A DNA stretch of 64,000 nt. It comes from Nannocystis punicea. GTDB taxonomy: Bacteria; Myxococcota_A; Polyangia; Nannocystales; Nannocystaceae. The stretch spans positions 12,979,501 to 13,043,500 of the forward strand of contig NZ_CP114040.1 of the NCBI RefSeq assembly GCF_026965555.1, written 5' to 3'. A program made the position numbers and the translations under genes. The notes under the pieces are model-generated. The model had not been told where the DNA came from and made no database searches. It was given only the letters and a program-made list of their open reading frames with translations. Of the stretch, positions 17,037 to 25,987 are shown piece after piece; the stretch's first letter is position 1; the number at the start of each line of letters is the position of its first letter.

Positions 17037-18671
17037 ATGTCCGACCACGATGACGAGTCCGGGGGCGAGCGACAGATTGCGCGGCGAGAATTCTTGAAAA
17101 AACTCGCGGGCGCGGCGCTGGTGGCCGTGCCGGGGTGCGCCGACGACGTGTCGACGAGCACCGAGGGGCCGGACGGGAGCAGCACGACCGGCGACGGCGG
17201 CAGCACGAGCACCGGCGGCGACGTGCCGACCACCGGCGCGCCGACGACGAGCACGAGCACGGGCACGAGCGACGGCACGTCGACGACAGGCACCGGCGTC
17301 GACTCGACCAGCACCGGCGACGACGGCACCACGAGCGCGAGCACCGGCGAGCCGGGCGACATGGGCGCGCAGCCGCAGGCGTGCGAGGGCCGGGAGATCG
17401 TGTTCGCGCCCGACGCGGTGGCGGAAGATCTGGCGCGCTTCCCCACTGCGGTGATGGCCGGGGCGATGCGCCAGGAGTCGGCGCTGCTCCACGGCCGCAG
17501 CGAGCAGCCGGACCCGGTGCAGCTGCGCGTGTGGCAGCCCGGCGACGCCCCGGGCACGGTGCGGGTGATCCGCGAGATCGAGGTGACGCCCGACGAGAAC
17601 GGCTACTTGCGGCAGGTGGTGGACGGCCTGTGCCCGGGGCAGTGGTACCGCTACGGCTTCTTCGCCACCGACGGCGGCGAGCCGGTCGCGCGCGGGGTGC
17701 TCGGCGAGTTCCGCACCGCGATCGCCGACGACGCGATGGAGCCGCTGACCGTGGCGATCTCGTGCTGCAACGGGCTCGACAACTTCCCGTGGCCGGCGCT
17801 GCAGCGGACCAGCGACGAGTACTACGACGTCTTCCTCCACCTCGGCGACATGGCCTACAACGACGGCGAGATGGCGCTGGCCGATTACCGCGGCAACTGG
17901 CAGGCCTACCTGGCGGTGGCCGACGGGGGCGGGATGGCGCTGGCCTACGCGCGGGCGGGGCTCTACTGCACGCTCGACGACCACGAGGTCACCAACGACT
18001 TCAACCCCGAGACGATCGATCCGCAGCGGCTGCAGGACGCGATGACCTCGTACTTCGAGGCGATCCCGGTGACCGACACGCCGAACCAGTTCCGCGTGTG
18101 GCAGAGCTTCCGCTGGGGCCTGACCGCGGAGTTCATCGTGCTCGACTGCCGGACCGAGCGGAAGCCGTCGACCGCCAACTCGGCCGACCCGATCTACATC
18201 AGCAAGGAGCAGATGGCCTGGCTCAAGGAGCGGCTGCAGTCGAGCCCGTGCCACTTCAAGGTGATCCTGAACTCGGTGCCGATCACCGACATGCCGACGA
18301 TCCCGTGGGACTTCGCGGCCAACGATCGCTGGGAGGGCTACCCGGTCCAGCGGCAGGAGCTGCTCGATTTCATCGCCGCCGAGGACATCGCCAACGTCTG
18401 GTTCCTGTCGGGAGACTTCCACACCTGCTTCGTCAGCCACGTCGAGCCCGACGGCGACGGAGTGGTCGCCAGGACGCGCGAGATCGCCGTCACCGGCGGC
18501 AACACGAACATCCTGGGCGACTTCCTCGCGGCCCCACAATTCTCGTTCGGCTCGTCCAATCCGCACGGTTGCATCATCACGTTCGACCCCGCGGCCGACG
18601 AGGTGCTGGTCCGCTTCACCGACCCGGACAGCGGACAGGACGCGTACAGCGAGACGCTGACGCAGAAGTGA
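17037..18671 (+). CDS. PhoD-like metallophosphatase, Tat-exported lipoprotein
   Basis: 544 residues from ATG 17037. The leader ARREFLKKLAGAALVAVPGC holds a twin-arginine motif RREFLKK and a lipobox ending in Cys, so it is probably Tat-exported and lipid-anchored. A Ser/Thr/Gly-rich linker (about 37-105) follows. The catalytic part starts with an Fn3-like PhoD_N region and then the phosphodiesterase/alkaline phosphatase D motifs: HLGDMAYND, LDDHEVTNDF, VILNSVPITD and LSGDFHTCFVSH, which supply the metal ligands. It likely releases phosphate from phosphoesters outside the inner membrane. No Pho box is recognised. Confidence 0.88.
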   Translation: MSDHDDESGGERQIARREFLKKLAGAALVAVPGCADDVSTSTEGPDGSSTTGDGGSTSTGGDVPTTGAPTTSTSTGTSDGTSTTGTGVDSTSTGDDGTTSASTGEPGDMGAQPQACEGREIVFAPDAVAEDLARFPTAVMAGAMRQESALLHGRSEQPDPVQLRVWQPGDAPGTVRVIREIEVTPDENGYLRQVVDGLCPGQWYRYGFFATDGGEPVARGVLGEFRTAIADDAMEPLTVAISCCNGLDNFPWPALQRTSDEYYDVFLHLGDMAYNDGEMALADYRGNWQAYLAVADGGGMALAYARAGLYCTLDDHEVTNDFNPETIDPQRLQDAMTSYFEAIPVTDTPNQFRVWQSFRWGLTAEFIVLDCRTERKPSTANSADPIYISKEQMAWLKERLQSSPCHFKVILNSVPITDMPTIPWDFAANDRWEGYPVQRQELLDFIAAEDIANVWFLSGDFHTCFVSHVEPDGDGVVARTREIAVTGGNTNILGDFLAAPQFSFGSSNPHGCIITFDPAADEVLVRFTDPDSGQDAYSETLTQK

Positions 18672-18693
18672 CACACGCGACACGTGAACTTCG

Positions 18694-18703
18694 GGACATG
18701 TCC
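18694..18703. repeat. Decamer GGACATGTCC between phosphatase and carotenoid oxygenase genes
   Basis: Exact decamer 23 bases after the phosphatase stop, preceded by TTCG so that CTTCGGGACATGTCC resembles other copies. No further hairpin arm is present. Confidence 0.8.
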
Positions 18704-18792
18704 TCCAGCGCGTTCGCGCGCGGAGGGGCCTTGAGGATCCGCACGGCCGCGCGGTGGGCGACCGGGAGGCTTTCAGTCGCTGATCCTAGACG

Positions 18793-20670
18793 ATGAGCAC
18801 CATGGAGATCCCGCAGGGCCCGGCTCGCATCATGCCCACGTCGATGCTCAGCAGCGGCGCGGAGGACATCGACGGGGACCGTCGCGAGCTCGGGCTGATC
18901 GTGCTGGACGGAGCCGTGCCGGCGGACGTCCACGGGCACCTGTTCGTCGCCGGCTCGATCGCCTCGCTCGGGCGCCCGGCCTTCACCGGCGAGGGCACCC
19001 TGTACCGCTTCGACCTCGCCCCCGGGCAGGTGCGGCTGGCCCAGAGCATCATGCGCCCGCCGTGTCACTACGCCGACCGGGCGGCGGCCAGCTTCGGCGA
19101 ATTGATGCAGTTCCGCGACATCGGCCTGTCGCGGATCTCGCCGCTGCTCGGCGTCCGCACGGTGCTGAGCAACTCGCCGATCCCGCTGCGCGACCGCATG
19201 ATCGTGACGACCGACGCCGGCCGGCCGTGGGAGTTCGACCCGGTCACGCTCGAGCTCGTGACCCCGATCGGCAAGACCGACGAGTGGCTGGGCGCGATCC
19301 CGGTGCCGTGGGCCTTCCCGCTGGTGCTGAGCACCGCCCACCCGGCCGAGGACGAGGCCACCGGCGAGCTGTTCACCGTCAACTTCGCCAACGCCGCGCC
19401 CGGCGGGCGACCTGGCTTTTCGCACCTGGTCCGCTGGACAGGTCGAGCGCTGGAGCACTTCAAGCTGATCGACCGCGACGGCGAGGCGGTCCAGATCCAG
19501 CAATGCGTGCACCAGATCCAGGTGACGCGCAACTGGGTGCTGATCCAGGACTCGGCGTTCGTGGTCGAGATGCGGCAGCTGGCGCTCGACGTGCTGGGGC
19601 AGGTGCTGCCGGTCGAGCCGCTGCGCGACCTGCTCGGCGCGAGCACGATGCGGACGCAGCGGCCGACGACGGTGATCCACGCGATCCGCCGCCGCGACCT
19701 GCGACCGCGCTCGGGCGGGTTCGCCGACCTCCCGACGCCGGTGCTGGCCCACCGCATCGAGCTAGAGGGCGAGTCGGTGCACTTCTACGCCGACTTCGAG
19801 GACGACGGCGAGCACGTGCGGCTGATCGTGCCGCACACGCCGACGCTCGACGTGTCGGAGTGGATCCACGAGGGCGACGACCTGCTGAGCGGCGGCGAGG
19901 CCGGGATCGAGGTCGCGGGCATGCAGATCCCCTGCGCCCTGGCCCGCAGCCGCCTCGGGATCCATAAGGTCCACGTGACGTCGGGCGAGGCCGAGTCGCG
20001 CTTCGTCGAGGCCCGCGAGACGTGGGGCCTGGCCCTCGGGACATACGCGCCCCGCGGCCGCGAGGCGCCGATCGAGGTCGTCTATTACAACACCAGCGGG
20101 TTCGCGCCGGAACTGGTGCCGGCGCGCCTGCTCACCGCCTACGCGCCGCGCGTCGACCTGGCGGCGCTGCCGCTGGCCGACGGGGAGCCGCCGCGCCTGC
20201 TCGAGATCGACACGACGACCGGGGCGTTGCGCAGCTACACGGCGCCGAACGGCTGGAGCCTGCTGTCGCCGAACTTCATCCCGCGCAAGGGCGGGCCCCG
20301 CCACGCCCGCGACGGCTACGTGGCGGTGCTGGCCCACGCGTCGGAGACGGTGCCGCGCACGCACGGGTCGACCGGCGAGGAGCTGTGGCTGTTCGACGCC
20401 GCGGACATCTCCCGGGGCCCGATCGCCCGCCTCGGCCACCCCGAGCTCGACTTCGCCTTCACGATCCACGGCTCGTGGGTGCCGACGCTGAAGCCCAGCC
20501 GTCGCGACTATCGCGTCGACATCCGCAACGAGCTCGACCTCGAGTACATCCGCACCCGCGCGCTCGGCTCGCTCGCGTTCTCCGACATTTTTAATGAGAC
20601 GCTCGGCCGGGTGATGCAGAGCGACGACGTCGACGCGCTGCTGACGATGGCGGTGTTCCCGAAGTTCTGA
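18793..20670 (+). CDS. Carotenoid oxygenase (RPE65/CCD family)
   Basis: 625 residues, somewhat longer than usual for the family. The opening (GAVPADVHGHLFVAGSI) and GEGTLYRFDLAPG correspond to the family N-terminal pattern. The four iron-binding His expected for the seven-bladed propeller can be assigned to TAHPAEDE, CVHQIQV, the VIHAIRR region and FTIHGSW, though the assignment is by pattern only. Such enzymes cleave carotenoids, apocarotenoids or stilbenes oxidatively. No carotenoid biosynthesis gene is in the window. The following unknown gene starts 11 bases downstream and is probably co-transcribed. Confidence 0.85.
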   Translation: MSTMEIPQGPARIMPTSMLSSGAEDIDGDRRELGLIVLDGAVPADVHGHLFVAGSIASLGRPAFTGEGTLYRFDLAPGQVRLAQSIMRPPCHYADRAAASFGELMQFRDIGLSRISPLLGVRTVLSNSPIPLRDRMIVTTDAGRPWEFDPVTLELVTPIGKTDEWLGAIPVPWAFPLVLSTAHPAEDEATGELFTVNFANAAPGGRPGFSHLVRWTGRALEHFKLIDRDGEAVQIQQCVHQIQVTRNWVLIQDSAFVVEMRQLALDVLGQVLPVEPLRDLLGASTMRTQRPTTVIHAIRRRDLRPRSGGFADLPTPVLAHRIELEGESVHFYADFEDDGEHVRLIVPHTPTLDVSEWIHEGDDLLSGGEAGIEVAGMQIPCALARSRLGIHKVHVTSGEAESRFVEARETWGLALGTYAPRGREAPIEVVYYNTSGFAPELVPARLLTAYAPRVDLAALPLADGEPPRLLEIDTTTGALRSYTAPNGWSLLSPNFIPRKGGPRHARDGYVAVLAHASETVPRTHGSTGEELWLFDAADISRGPIARLGHPELDFAFTIHGSWVPTLKPSRRDYRVDIRNELDLEYIRTRALGSLAFSDIFNETLGRVMQSDDVDALLTMAVFPKF

Positions 20671-20681
20671 GACAGGAATGC

Positions 20682-21323
20682 GTGGATCGGGAGAGTGAAT
20701 CACCGCACCCGCTGGGCGACGTCGACGTGCACTGCACGGTCGTCAGCCGGGCGTCGTTCGCCGAGCTGATGCGCTCGGTGCACGAGCGGGCGAGCGCGGT
20801 GGGCTGGCCGATCTCCTCCCTGGCGGTGCACGACGAGGAGGACGAGCCGATCGTCGGCGATCTCGCGGGTCGCACGCGGACGCGCGGGCGCTTCGACTAC
20901 GGGCCGCAGGCGCGCCGCGTGTTCTGGATCTGCGAGCCGCGGGGGACGTGCTGCCAGTTCTTCGGAGGGGTGTTCATCCGCGAATTCGCGGAGGCCGGCG
21001 AGGACCTGGCGCTGGCCTGCGCGCGGGCGATGGACGACATGATGGTGCTGTTCGGCGGGCCGGAGACGCTGTGCGTGGTGCTGGGGTGGGAGGACGACCC
21101 CGCGATCGACGTCGGGCCGGGGCTCGTCGGGGTCTATCGCCGCACTCTTGGTGTCGAGGTTGGGGTGGCCGATCTTGCGGTGACGGTCCGGGGTCGCGAC
21201 TCGGCGTGGATCGAGGTCCGCACGGAGCCGTCCGAGCGGGGCCGGCAAGCGGCTCTGACGATTCAGGCCGCGATCGCGGGGGCGCTCATTCACGAGTGTG
21301 GCTGCGATTGTGCGGAGGCGTGA
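20682..21323 (+). CDS. Hypothetical protein
   Basis: 213 residues from GTG 20682, 11 bases after the carotenoid oxygenase stop with GACAGGAA as a plausible ribosome site. No family recognised and no signal peptide or membrane segment. It has paired cysteines (GTCCQFFGG near 90 and HECGCDC at the C terminus) that might bind metal. The close spacing suggests one operon with the oxygenase. Confidence 0.6.
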   Translation: MDRESESPHPLGDVDVHCTVVSRASFAELMRSVHERASAVGWPISSLAVHDEEDEPIVGDLAGRTRTRGRFDYGPQARRVFWICEPRGTCCQFFGGVFIREFAEAGEDLALACARAMDDMMVLFGGPETLCVVLGWEDDPAIDVGPGLVGVYRRTLGVEVGVADLAVTVRGRDSAWIEVRTEPSERGRQAALTIQAAIAGALIHECGCDCAEA

Positions 21324-21545
21324 TTCGCAGGACGTCGCATTGGGGGTATCGTCCTCGGTACCAACTTTTCGGAATTGTCGGTGGTGTCGACATCTGCCGG
21401 GGCGACGAGTCGGGGCGAAGGCGCCGCTCGCCCAGAGTGGTGAGAAATGTCTCCAGGTTCGGGGCGGGCCGACGACTTTCATCGCCTGTCCCGGTCGCCA
21501 GGAGCTTGACGCCCGGCCGCGGATCTCGTACCACTGCGCCCCCGC

Positions 21546-21618
21546 GCCCAGGTAGCTCAGTTGGTAGAGCAGGGGACTGAAAATCCCCGTGTCGGCGGTT
21601 CGATTCCGTCCCTGGGCA
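21546..21618 (+). tRNA. tRNA-Phe (GAA)
   Basis: Cloverleaf with acceptor GCCCAGG/CCTGGGC, D-arm GCTCAGTTGGTAGAGC, anticodon stem AGGGGA around loop CTGAAAA (anticodon GAA), and T-loop GGTTCGATTCC. Discriminator A at 21618; CCA is not encoded. It is the only tRNA in the window and no integrase gene or att duplication is visible next to it. Confidence 0.95.
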
Positions 21619-21636
21619 CTCTCAAGACAAGCAGCA

Positions 21637-21675
21637 GAAGAGGCGGAGCGCGCGGCGCCCCGCCTCTTCGCTTTT
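21637..21675 (+). terminator. Intrinsic terminator after tRNA-Phe
   Basis: GAAGAGGCGG (21637-21646) pairs with CCGCCTCTTC (21660-21669) over a GC-rich 13-base loop, followed by GCTTTT. It is 18 bases after the tRNA and also lies just beyond the stop of the convergent minus-strand gene, so it may act in both directions. Confidence 0.8.
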
Positions 21676-21689
21676 GGTCGCTCGCGGGT

Positions 21690-23756
21690 TCAGGGGCGCC
21701 TGGGACGGCCCTGCGGGCGCAGCGGCTTGTCCCAGCGCTGGAGCTGGCCGGAGAAGCCGCCCATGTCGAGGGTGAGCGAGCGGCGCAGGACCAGGCCGGC
21801 CGCCTGCGCGGCGGGGTCGGTGACCCGGGGGAGCGGCGAGATCCACGCGAGGCGGCCGCCGGGCGCCAGGACGGCCGCGGCGTTCGCCACGAAGGCGGTG
21901 AGGAGCGGGGCGACGTCGCCGCGGTGCACGCGCCGGCCCATCGGCGGGTTGGTGACGATCAGGGTGACCCCCGCCGGCCGGTGGGTGGTGGCGTCGGCCT
22001 GGGTGAGGCTGGCCTGCAGGCCGGCGTTGCGCAGGTTGGCCGCGGCGACGGCGAGGGCCCGCGGGTCGACGTCGGTGCCGAGGAGGGCCGCGGCCGGGCC
22101 GAGCAGACCGCGCTCGCACAGCTCGAGGCCGGAGCCGACGAAGGGGTCCCAGACGACGTCGTCGGGGCGGACTTCGGCGAGCCGCGCGAGGGCGGCGGCG
22201 ATCGTCGGGTGCGAGGCGGCGGGGACGTCGCCGCTGCGGTAGGCGAACCGCGGATCGGCGGACTCCAGCCCGGGCTTGTCGTCGGCGGCGGAGACTTCGG
22301 GCTCGCGCGGGGCGTGGTCGGCGGCGCGGGCCTCGGGTTTGGGAGGGGCGGCGAGGCGGCGCGTGGCGCCCGGATCGCCAGGCGCGCGAGGGACCGTGGA
22401 TCGGCCCGCCTCGCCAGCCGCGGGAAAGGCCGTGGATTGGCGCGGGTCGCCGGGCTCGCGAGGGGCCTCGGGTTGGTGCGCGTCACCGGGCTCGCGCGTA
22501 GCCGTGGGTTTGCCGGGAGGTGAGGCGAGTTCGCGGTCGCCGGGGTCGCCGCGGATCGCGGATTCGGCGGGCGTGCGCGTCGATTCGTCGGCGGGCTTCT
22601 CGGCGGGGCTCCAGCGGCGCGGGCGCAGCTCGGCGCGGACGATCGGGCCGGCGTCGTCGATCACGACCTCCCAGGTCGTTTCGCGCGGGTCGTTGACCAA
22701 CTCGGGCCACAGCGCGGCGGCGGCGCTGGCGACCTGCCAGACGAGGGCGCGGCGGTGGCCGCCGCGGGCCCAGGCGAGGCGGTAGCGGGGCTGTCCTTTG
22801 GTATATGTCTCGAAGACCAGGCGCGCCTCGGGGCCGGTCAGCAGGGCGGCGATGGTTTTGAAAAGATCTGTCCCGCGGGACAGGGGCGGCAGCGGCAGGC
22901 CGACCTCGGTCCACAGGCGGACTGCGAGCAGCTCGCGCAGCGGGCCGCGGAGGGTGGCGGCGACGCGGCCGGGGGCCAGCACGCGGGCGGCGAAGGCGGG
23001 GCCGAGCGCGTCGACCAGCAGCGGCTCGAGGCCGGGGCGGCAGCCGAGCACCAGCGGGCGCGGGGCGGCGGCCGTCGCGTCGAGGTCGATCGCCGAGCCG
23101 GCCTCGCCGCGGCCGAGGCTGCGGGCCAGCATCAGGCGGGCGCGGGCGGTCAGGCGCTGCAGCTCGGGGTCGTCGGGCGCCTGGCCTTCGAGCCAGGCGA
23201 GGGCCTGGTCGTCGCCGATCTTGCCGAGTGCCTCGACCAGGCTGCGCAGGTGCGGCAGGGAGGTCTCGGCGCGGGCGCGGGCCAGCAGGGCGGCGGCGAC
23301 GCCGGGGCCGCCGCGCTTGCCGAGCGCGCCGATCGCGTTGCGCCTGGTCTTCGGGTCATGGTCATCGAGACATGTTTGAAGGGCCATGTCCACGGCGGGG
23401 TCGGCGGGCAGGCGGCCGAGCACGCGGACCAGGCGCGGGCGCAGCGGCGGCTCGGCCGTGGGCAGGCGGCGCAGCAGGGCCGGGGCTGCGGCCGCGCCGG
23501 CGCGCAGGAGGGCCCGCTCGGCGTGGACGGCCAGCTCCTCGTCGTCGCCGAGGAGCTCGACGACGTCGCGCAGGTCGGTGCGTCCGGGCGTGAAGCCGGC
23601 GTCGGCGACGGCGCGGGCGAGGTGCTCGCGGCGGTCGGGCGACAGCGCCGGGGGTGCCTCGGGGGGAGCGACCTCGCGGCGGTCGGTCGTCTCGCGCGAG
23701 GGGGGCTCGCGGCGGTCGGGTGCAGCGTCGGCCGGAGCGGTCGGTCGGGTCGCCAT
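21690..23756 (-). CDS. HEAT-repeat/THUMP-type RNA methyltransferase fusion
   Basis: 688 residues. Residues about 45-210 are HEAT-like helices (AAPALLRRLPTAEPPLRPRLV, DHDPKTRRNAIGALGKRG). From about 225, LVLGCRPGLEPLLVDAL resembles the start of THUMP-containing RlmL/Trm14-like enzymes. The C-terminal 190 residues are a class I methyltransferase with DPFVGSGLELCERGLL, a GTDVDPRA segment and NPPMGRR, the UPF0020/RlmL-type catalytic motif for N2-guanine methylation. A repetitive charged insert (about 400-490) has units such as PREPGDP separating the halves. Substrate is probably rRNA or tRNA, but the HEAT fusion and insert are unusual. An exact hairpin repeat is embedded at 22869. Confidence 0.8.
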   Translation of the reverse strand: MATRPTAPADAAPDRREPPSRETTDRREVAPPEAPPALSPDRREHLARAVADAGFTPGRTDLRDVVELLGDDEELAVHAERALLRAGAAAAPALLRRLPTAEPPLRPRLVRVLGRLPADPAVDMALQTCLDDHDPKTRRNAIGALGKRGGPGVAAALLARARAETSLPHLRSLVEALGKIGDDQALAWLEGQAPDDPELQRLTARARLMLARSLGRGEAGSAIDLDATAAAPRPLVLGCRPGLEPLLVDALGPAFAARVLAPGRVAATLRGPLRELLAVRLWTEVGLPLPPLSRGTDLFKTIAALLTGPEARLVFETYTKGQPRYRLAWARGGHRRALVWQVASAAAALWPELVNDPRETTWEVVIDDAGPIVRAELRPRRWSPAEKPADESTRTPAESAIRGDPGDRELASPPGKPTATREPGDAHQPEAPREPGDPRQSTAFPAAGEAGRSTVPRAPGDPGATRRLAAPPKPEARAADHAPREPEVSAADDKPGLESADPRFAYRSGDVPAASHPTIAAALARLAEVRPDDVVWDPFVGSGLELCERGLLGPAAALLGTDVDPRALAVAAANLRNAGLQASLTQADATTHRPAGVTLIVTNPPMGRRVHRGDVAPLLTAFVANAAAVLAPGGRLAWISPLPRVTDPAAQAAGLVLRRSLTLDMGGFSGQLQRWDKPLRPQGRPRRP
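22869..22882. repeat. Hairpin repeat inside the HEAT/THUMP methyltransferase gene
   Basis: Exact hairpin TGTCC-CGCG-GGACA, which is a 14-base palindrome (CTGTCCCGCGGGACAG extends it to 16). On the minus strand it gives LSRGTD in the middle of the THUMP-side domain. A degenerate copy lies at about 22790-22809 and another near 23371-23397. Confidence 0.85.
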
Positions 23757-23843
23757 GGGCGGCGAAGCATAAGCGATGGCGGGCCGGCGAGAATCACGAC
23801 GTCCCGGCCTCTTTTCGGAGGCGACGATCGGCGGGCGCCCGCC

Positions 23844-24650
23844 TCACTTGCCGAGCGGGGCTTTTTCCATCAGCACGGGCACCGCGTTGGGGCCGCGGCG
23901 GACCTGGAACGAGGTCATCGCGGTGCGGTAGCCGGGGGCGTTGAAGCGGAGCAGCAAGGTCGCGCCGTCGTCCTTGAGCGGGAGCTCGGGGAACTTGTCG
24001 ACCGTGTAGGCCTTGTTGTTGACGCACGGCCCGCTGACGCACTCGACCGTGGTGCCGGCGGGCGCGCCCTCGAACTGGAAGACCGCGCTCTCGGGGGCGC
24101 CGAACTCTCGCTCGAGCGCGAACTGGATGTAGTTGCGGCCGGGCACGAGGTTGTAGGTGCCGACGTAGGGCTTGTAGTGCATCGCCCGGAACTCGAGCTG
24201 CACGGTCGCGCCGCTCGCCGGGAGCGGGATCGGCGGGTACACGCCGGTGATGAAGTCGGCCGAGCGCGTCGGGCACGGACCGCTCACGCACTGCACGATC
24301 GTGTTCTGCGGGCCCTTGGCGAACTCGAGGTTGGCCACCGCCGCGTCGCTCGCCGGAGTGGCCGGTGCGCCGGATGCGCTGCTCGAATTCGCGGCCGGAT
24401 CGGGCGCGGGCGCGCTCGCAGCCGCGACCAGCTCGCAGGTGCAGTGCGCGTCGTCGACGGCGGCGCAGCGCACGCCCGGCGCCACTCGCTCGATGTAGAC
24501 GGCGCACGGGTCGTTGCCCGGGCCGCTTGCGATGGTATTCGCGGAGGCGGTGTCGGGCGCCGCCGACGCTGCCGCGTCCGAGCGGGGCCGGACGGTGCAC
24601 GCGATGCCGAGGACGCACAGGCCGAGCAGGGCAGGAGTGATTGCACGCAT
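23844..24650 (-). CDS. Lipoprotein with two repeated CVSGPC modules
   Basis: 268 residues. The leader MRAITPALLGLCVLGIAC has a lipobox (Cys 18), followed by an Ala/Ser-rich linker. Two similar modules each contain CVSGPC (in NTIVQCVSGPCPT and TTVECVSGPCVN) followed by a short beta-rich stretch with LPASGATVQLEFRAMHYKP or LKDDGATLLLRFNAPGYRT, reminiscent of PEGA domains. Paired Cys suggest a disulphide in each module. Probably periplasmic or surface exposed; function unknown. It is divergent from the Spo0M-like gene. Confidence 0.7.
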   Translation of the reverse strand: MRAITPALLGLCVLGIACTVRPRSDAAASAAPDTASANTIASGPGNDPCAVYIERVAPGVRCAAVDDAHCTCELVAAASAPAPDPAANSSSASGAPATPASDAAVANLEFAKGPQNTIVQCVSGPCPTRSADFITGVYPPIPLPASGATVQLEFRAMHYKPYVGTYNLVPGRNYIQFALEREFGAPESAVFQFEGAPAGTTVECVSGPCVNNKAYTVDKFPELPLKDDGATLLLRFNAPGYRTAMTSFQVRRGPNAVPVLMEKAPLGK

Positions 24651-25087
24651 GGCGCAGCTCAGCTTTTAGCGCGGGCCGGCCGATCGCTCAAGAAACGGAC
24701 CCGCCGGCAATGCGCCGAATCGAGGAAGAACGGCCGAGTCCGCCGCGGCCACCGGACTCGGCCGCCGCGTCCGGCAATGAATCCGCGCGAGCAGCCGCAG
24801 AGCGTGACGCGGTCGTCATGATCGACGGACCTCGATTCATCACCCCGACGCTCGAACACCTGCGTCGTCGGCGATCGACTTCCGTCGCCCGCGGGCGAGT
24901 CACAGCGTCGCGTCCGGCAAGTCGAGCCCGCGTGGCCGGGGCGGCGAGCGCAACCCGCCGCGGGCAGAGCGACTTCGGTCGACTTACACCCACCGACCAG
25001 CCTGGCCGGCAGAACGGCGGTCCGACCGCGATGCGTATGAACCGACCTTCACGTGCCGCGCGGCCCGGGTTCGGCTAAGTGCGAGGC
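24651..25087. other. Divergent intergenic region with a strong stem-loop
   Basis: No gene in about 440 bases. A perfect 12-bp stem CGGCCGAGTCCG (24731-24742) / CGGACTCGGCCG (24753-24764) encloses ten bases. It sits 80 bases upstream of the lipoprotein start and 320 upstream of the Spo0M-like start. It could be an operator or leader structure for either gene. Confidence 0.55.
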
Positions 25088-25504
25088 ATGGAGATCCTGG
25101 ATCGACTCAAGAGCATCGTGGGGATCGGCAAGGCGACCATCGAGCTGGTGAAGGTCGACACGCCGGTGCGGCCCGGCGCCGAGCTGCACGCCACCGTGAT
25201 CTTGCGCGGCGGTGACTACGACGTCGCGGTCCAGGACGTGCGCCTGCACTTCGACGAGGAGCGCATGGTGTACACCGCGCAGGGCCGCGGCGACTTCGCG
25301 TTCTGGCAGCAGCACGCGAACGTGACGATCCCGCTCGGTGGACGCATGCTCGGCAAGGACGAGCAGCTGGAGATGCCGGTACTCCTCACGCTGCCGCTCG
25401 ACCTGGCGGGGACCGCGGAGAACCTGCGCTACGTGCTCATCGCCGAGACCGAGATCCCCGGGCTCAATCCCAAGCACGCCGTGCCGGTCGAGGTCGTGGC
25501 ATAA
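25088..25504 (+). CDS. Spo0M-like arrestin-fold protein
   Basis: 138 residues from ATG 25088. The N terminus VGIGKATIELVKVDTPVRPGAELHATVILRGGDYDVAVQDV follows the Spo0M pattern (VGIGxAxVDT, RPGExxxGxVxxxGG), an arrestin-like beta sandwich known in Bacillus as a sporulation-control protein. It is shorter than B. subtilis Spo0M and consists of one beta-sandwich half. Myxobacteria differentiate, so a developmental role is tempting but only inferred. The next gene starts nine bases after the stop. Confidence 0.75.
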   Translation: MEILDRLKSIVGIGKATIELVKVDTPVRPGAELHATVILRGGDYDVAVQDVRLHFDEERMVYTAQGRGDFAFWQQHANVTIPLGGRMLGKDEQLEMPVLLTLPLDLAGTAENLRYVLIAETEIPGLNPKHAVPVEVVA

Positions 25505-25513
25505 CCACGATCG

Positions 25514-25987
25514 ATGCCCGACGACCTCGACGCGGAAGACCTCGCCCGCCTGCGTGAGCTCGGCCAGCGCTTCATGCGGGCCGTGCCCCACAACAACGCG
25601 CTCGGCCTCGAGCTCCGGGCCGTCGGCGACGGCCGGGCCGAGATCTTCCTGCCCTACGACGTCCGCCTGGTCGGCAACCCGGAGACCGGGGTGCTGCACG
25701 GCGGGGCGATCTCGGCGCTGATCGACGCCTGCTGCGGCGCCGCGGTGTTCCAGGCGCTGCGCAAGCCGATGGCGATCGCGACCCTCGACCTCCGCATCGA
25801 CTACCTCAAGCCCGCCTCCCCCGCCCTCGGCGTGACCGCCCGCGCCCACTGCTACAAGGTCACCCGCCACGTCGCGTTCGTCCGCGGGGTCGCGTTCCAC
25901 GACCGCGAGGACGACCCGATCGCCACCAGCGCCGGGACCTTCATGCTCGGCACGCGCACGACCAGCCGCACGGAGGGGGCCGCGTGA
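25514..25987 (+). CDS. PaaI-type hotdog thioesterase
   Basis: 157 residues. The hotdog signature GVLHGGAISALIDACCGAA (56-74) followed by ATLDLRIDYLKPA is typical of PaaI-family acyl-CoA thioesterases. No export signal, so it is cytoplasmic. Its stop overlaps the start of a second PaaI-like gene by four bases (GTGA), implying translational coupling and perhaps a hetero-oligomer. Substrate not deducible. Confidence 0.85.
   Translation: MPDDLDAEDLARLRELGQRFMRAVPHNNALGLELRAVGDGRAEIFLPYDVRLVGNPETGVLHGGAISALIDACCGAAVFQALRKPMAIATLDLRIDYLKPASPALGVTARAHCYKVTRHVAFVRGVAFHDREDDPIATSAGTFMLGTRTTSRTEGAA

Noticed and set aside
21546..21690. tRNA-Phe as integration site of a mobile island
   Set aside because: No integrase gene, no repeated tRNA 3' end in the window, and normal neighbours.
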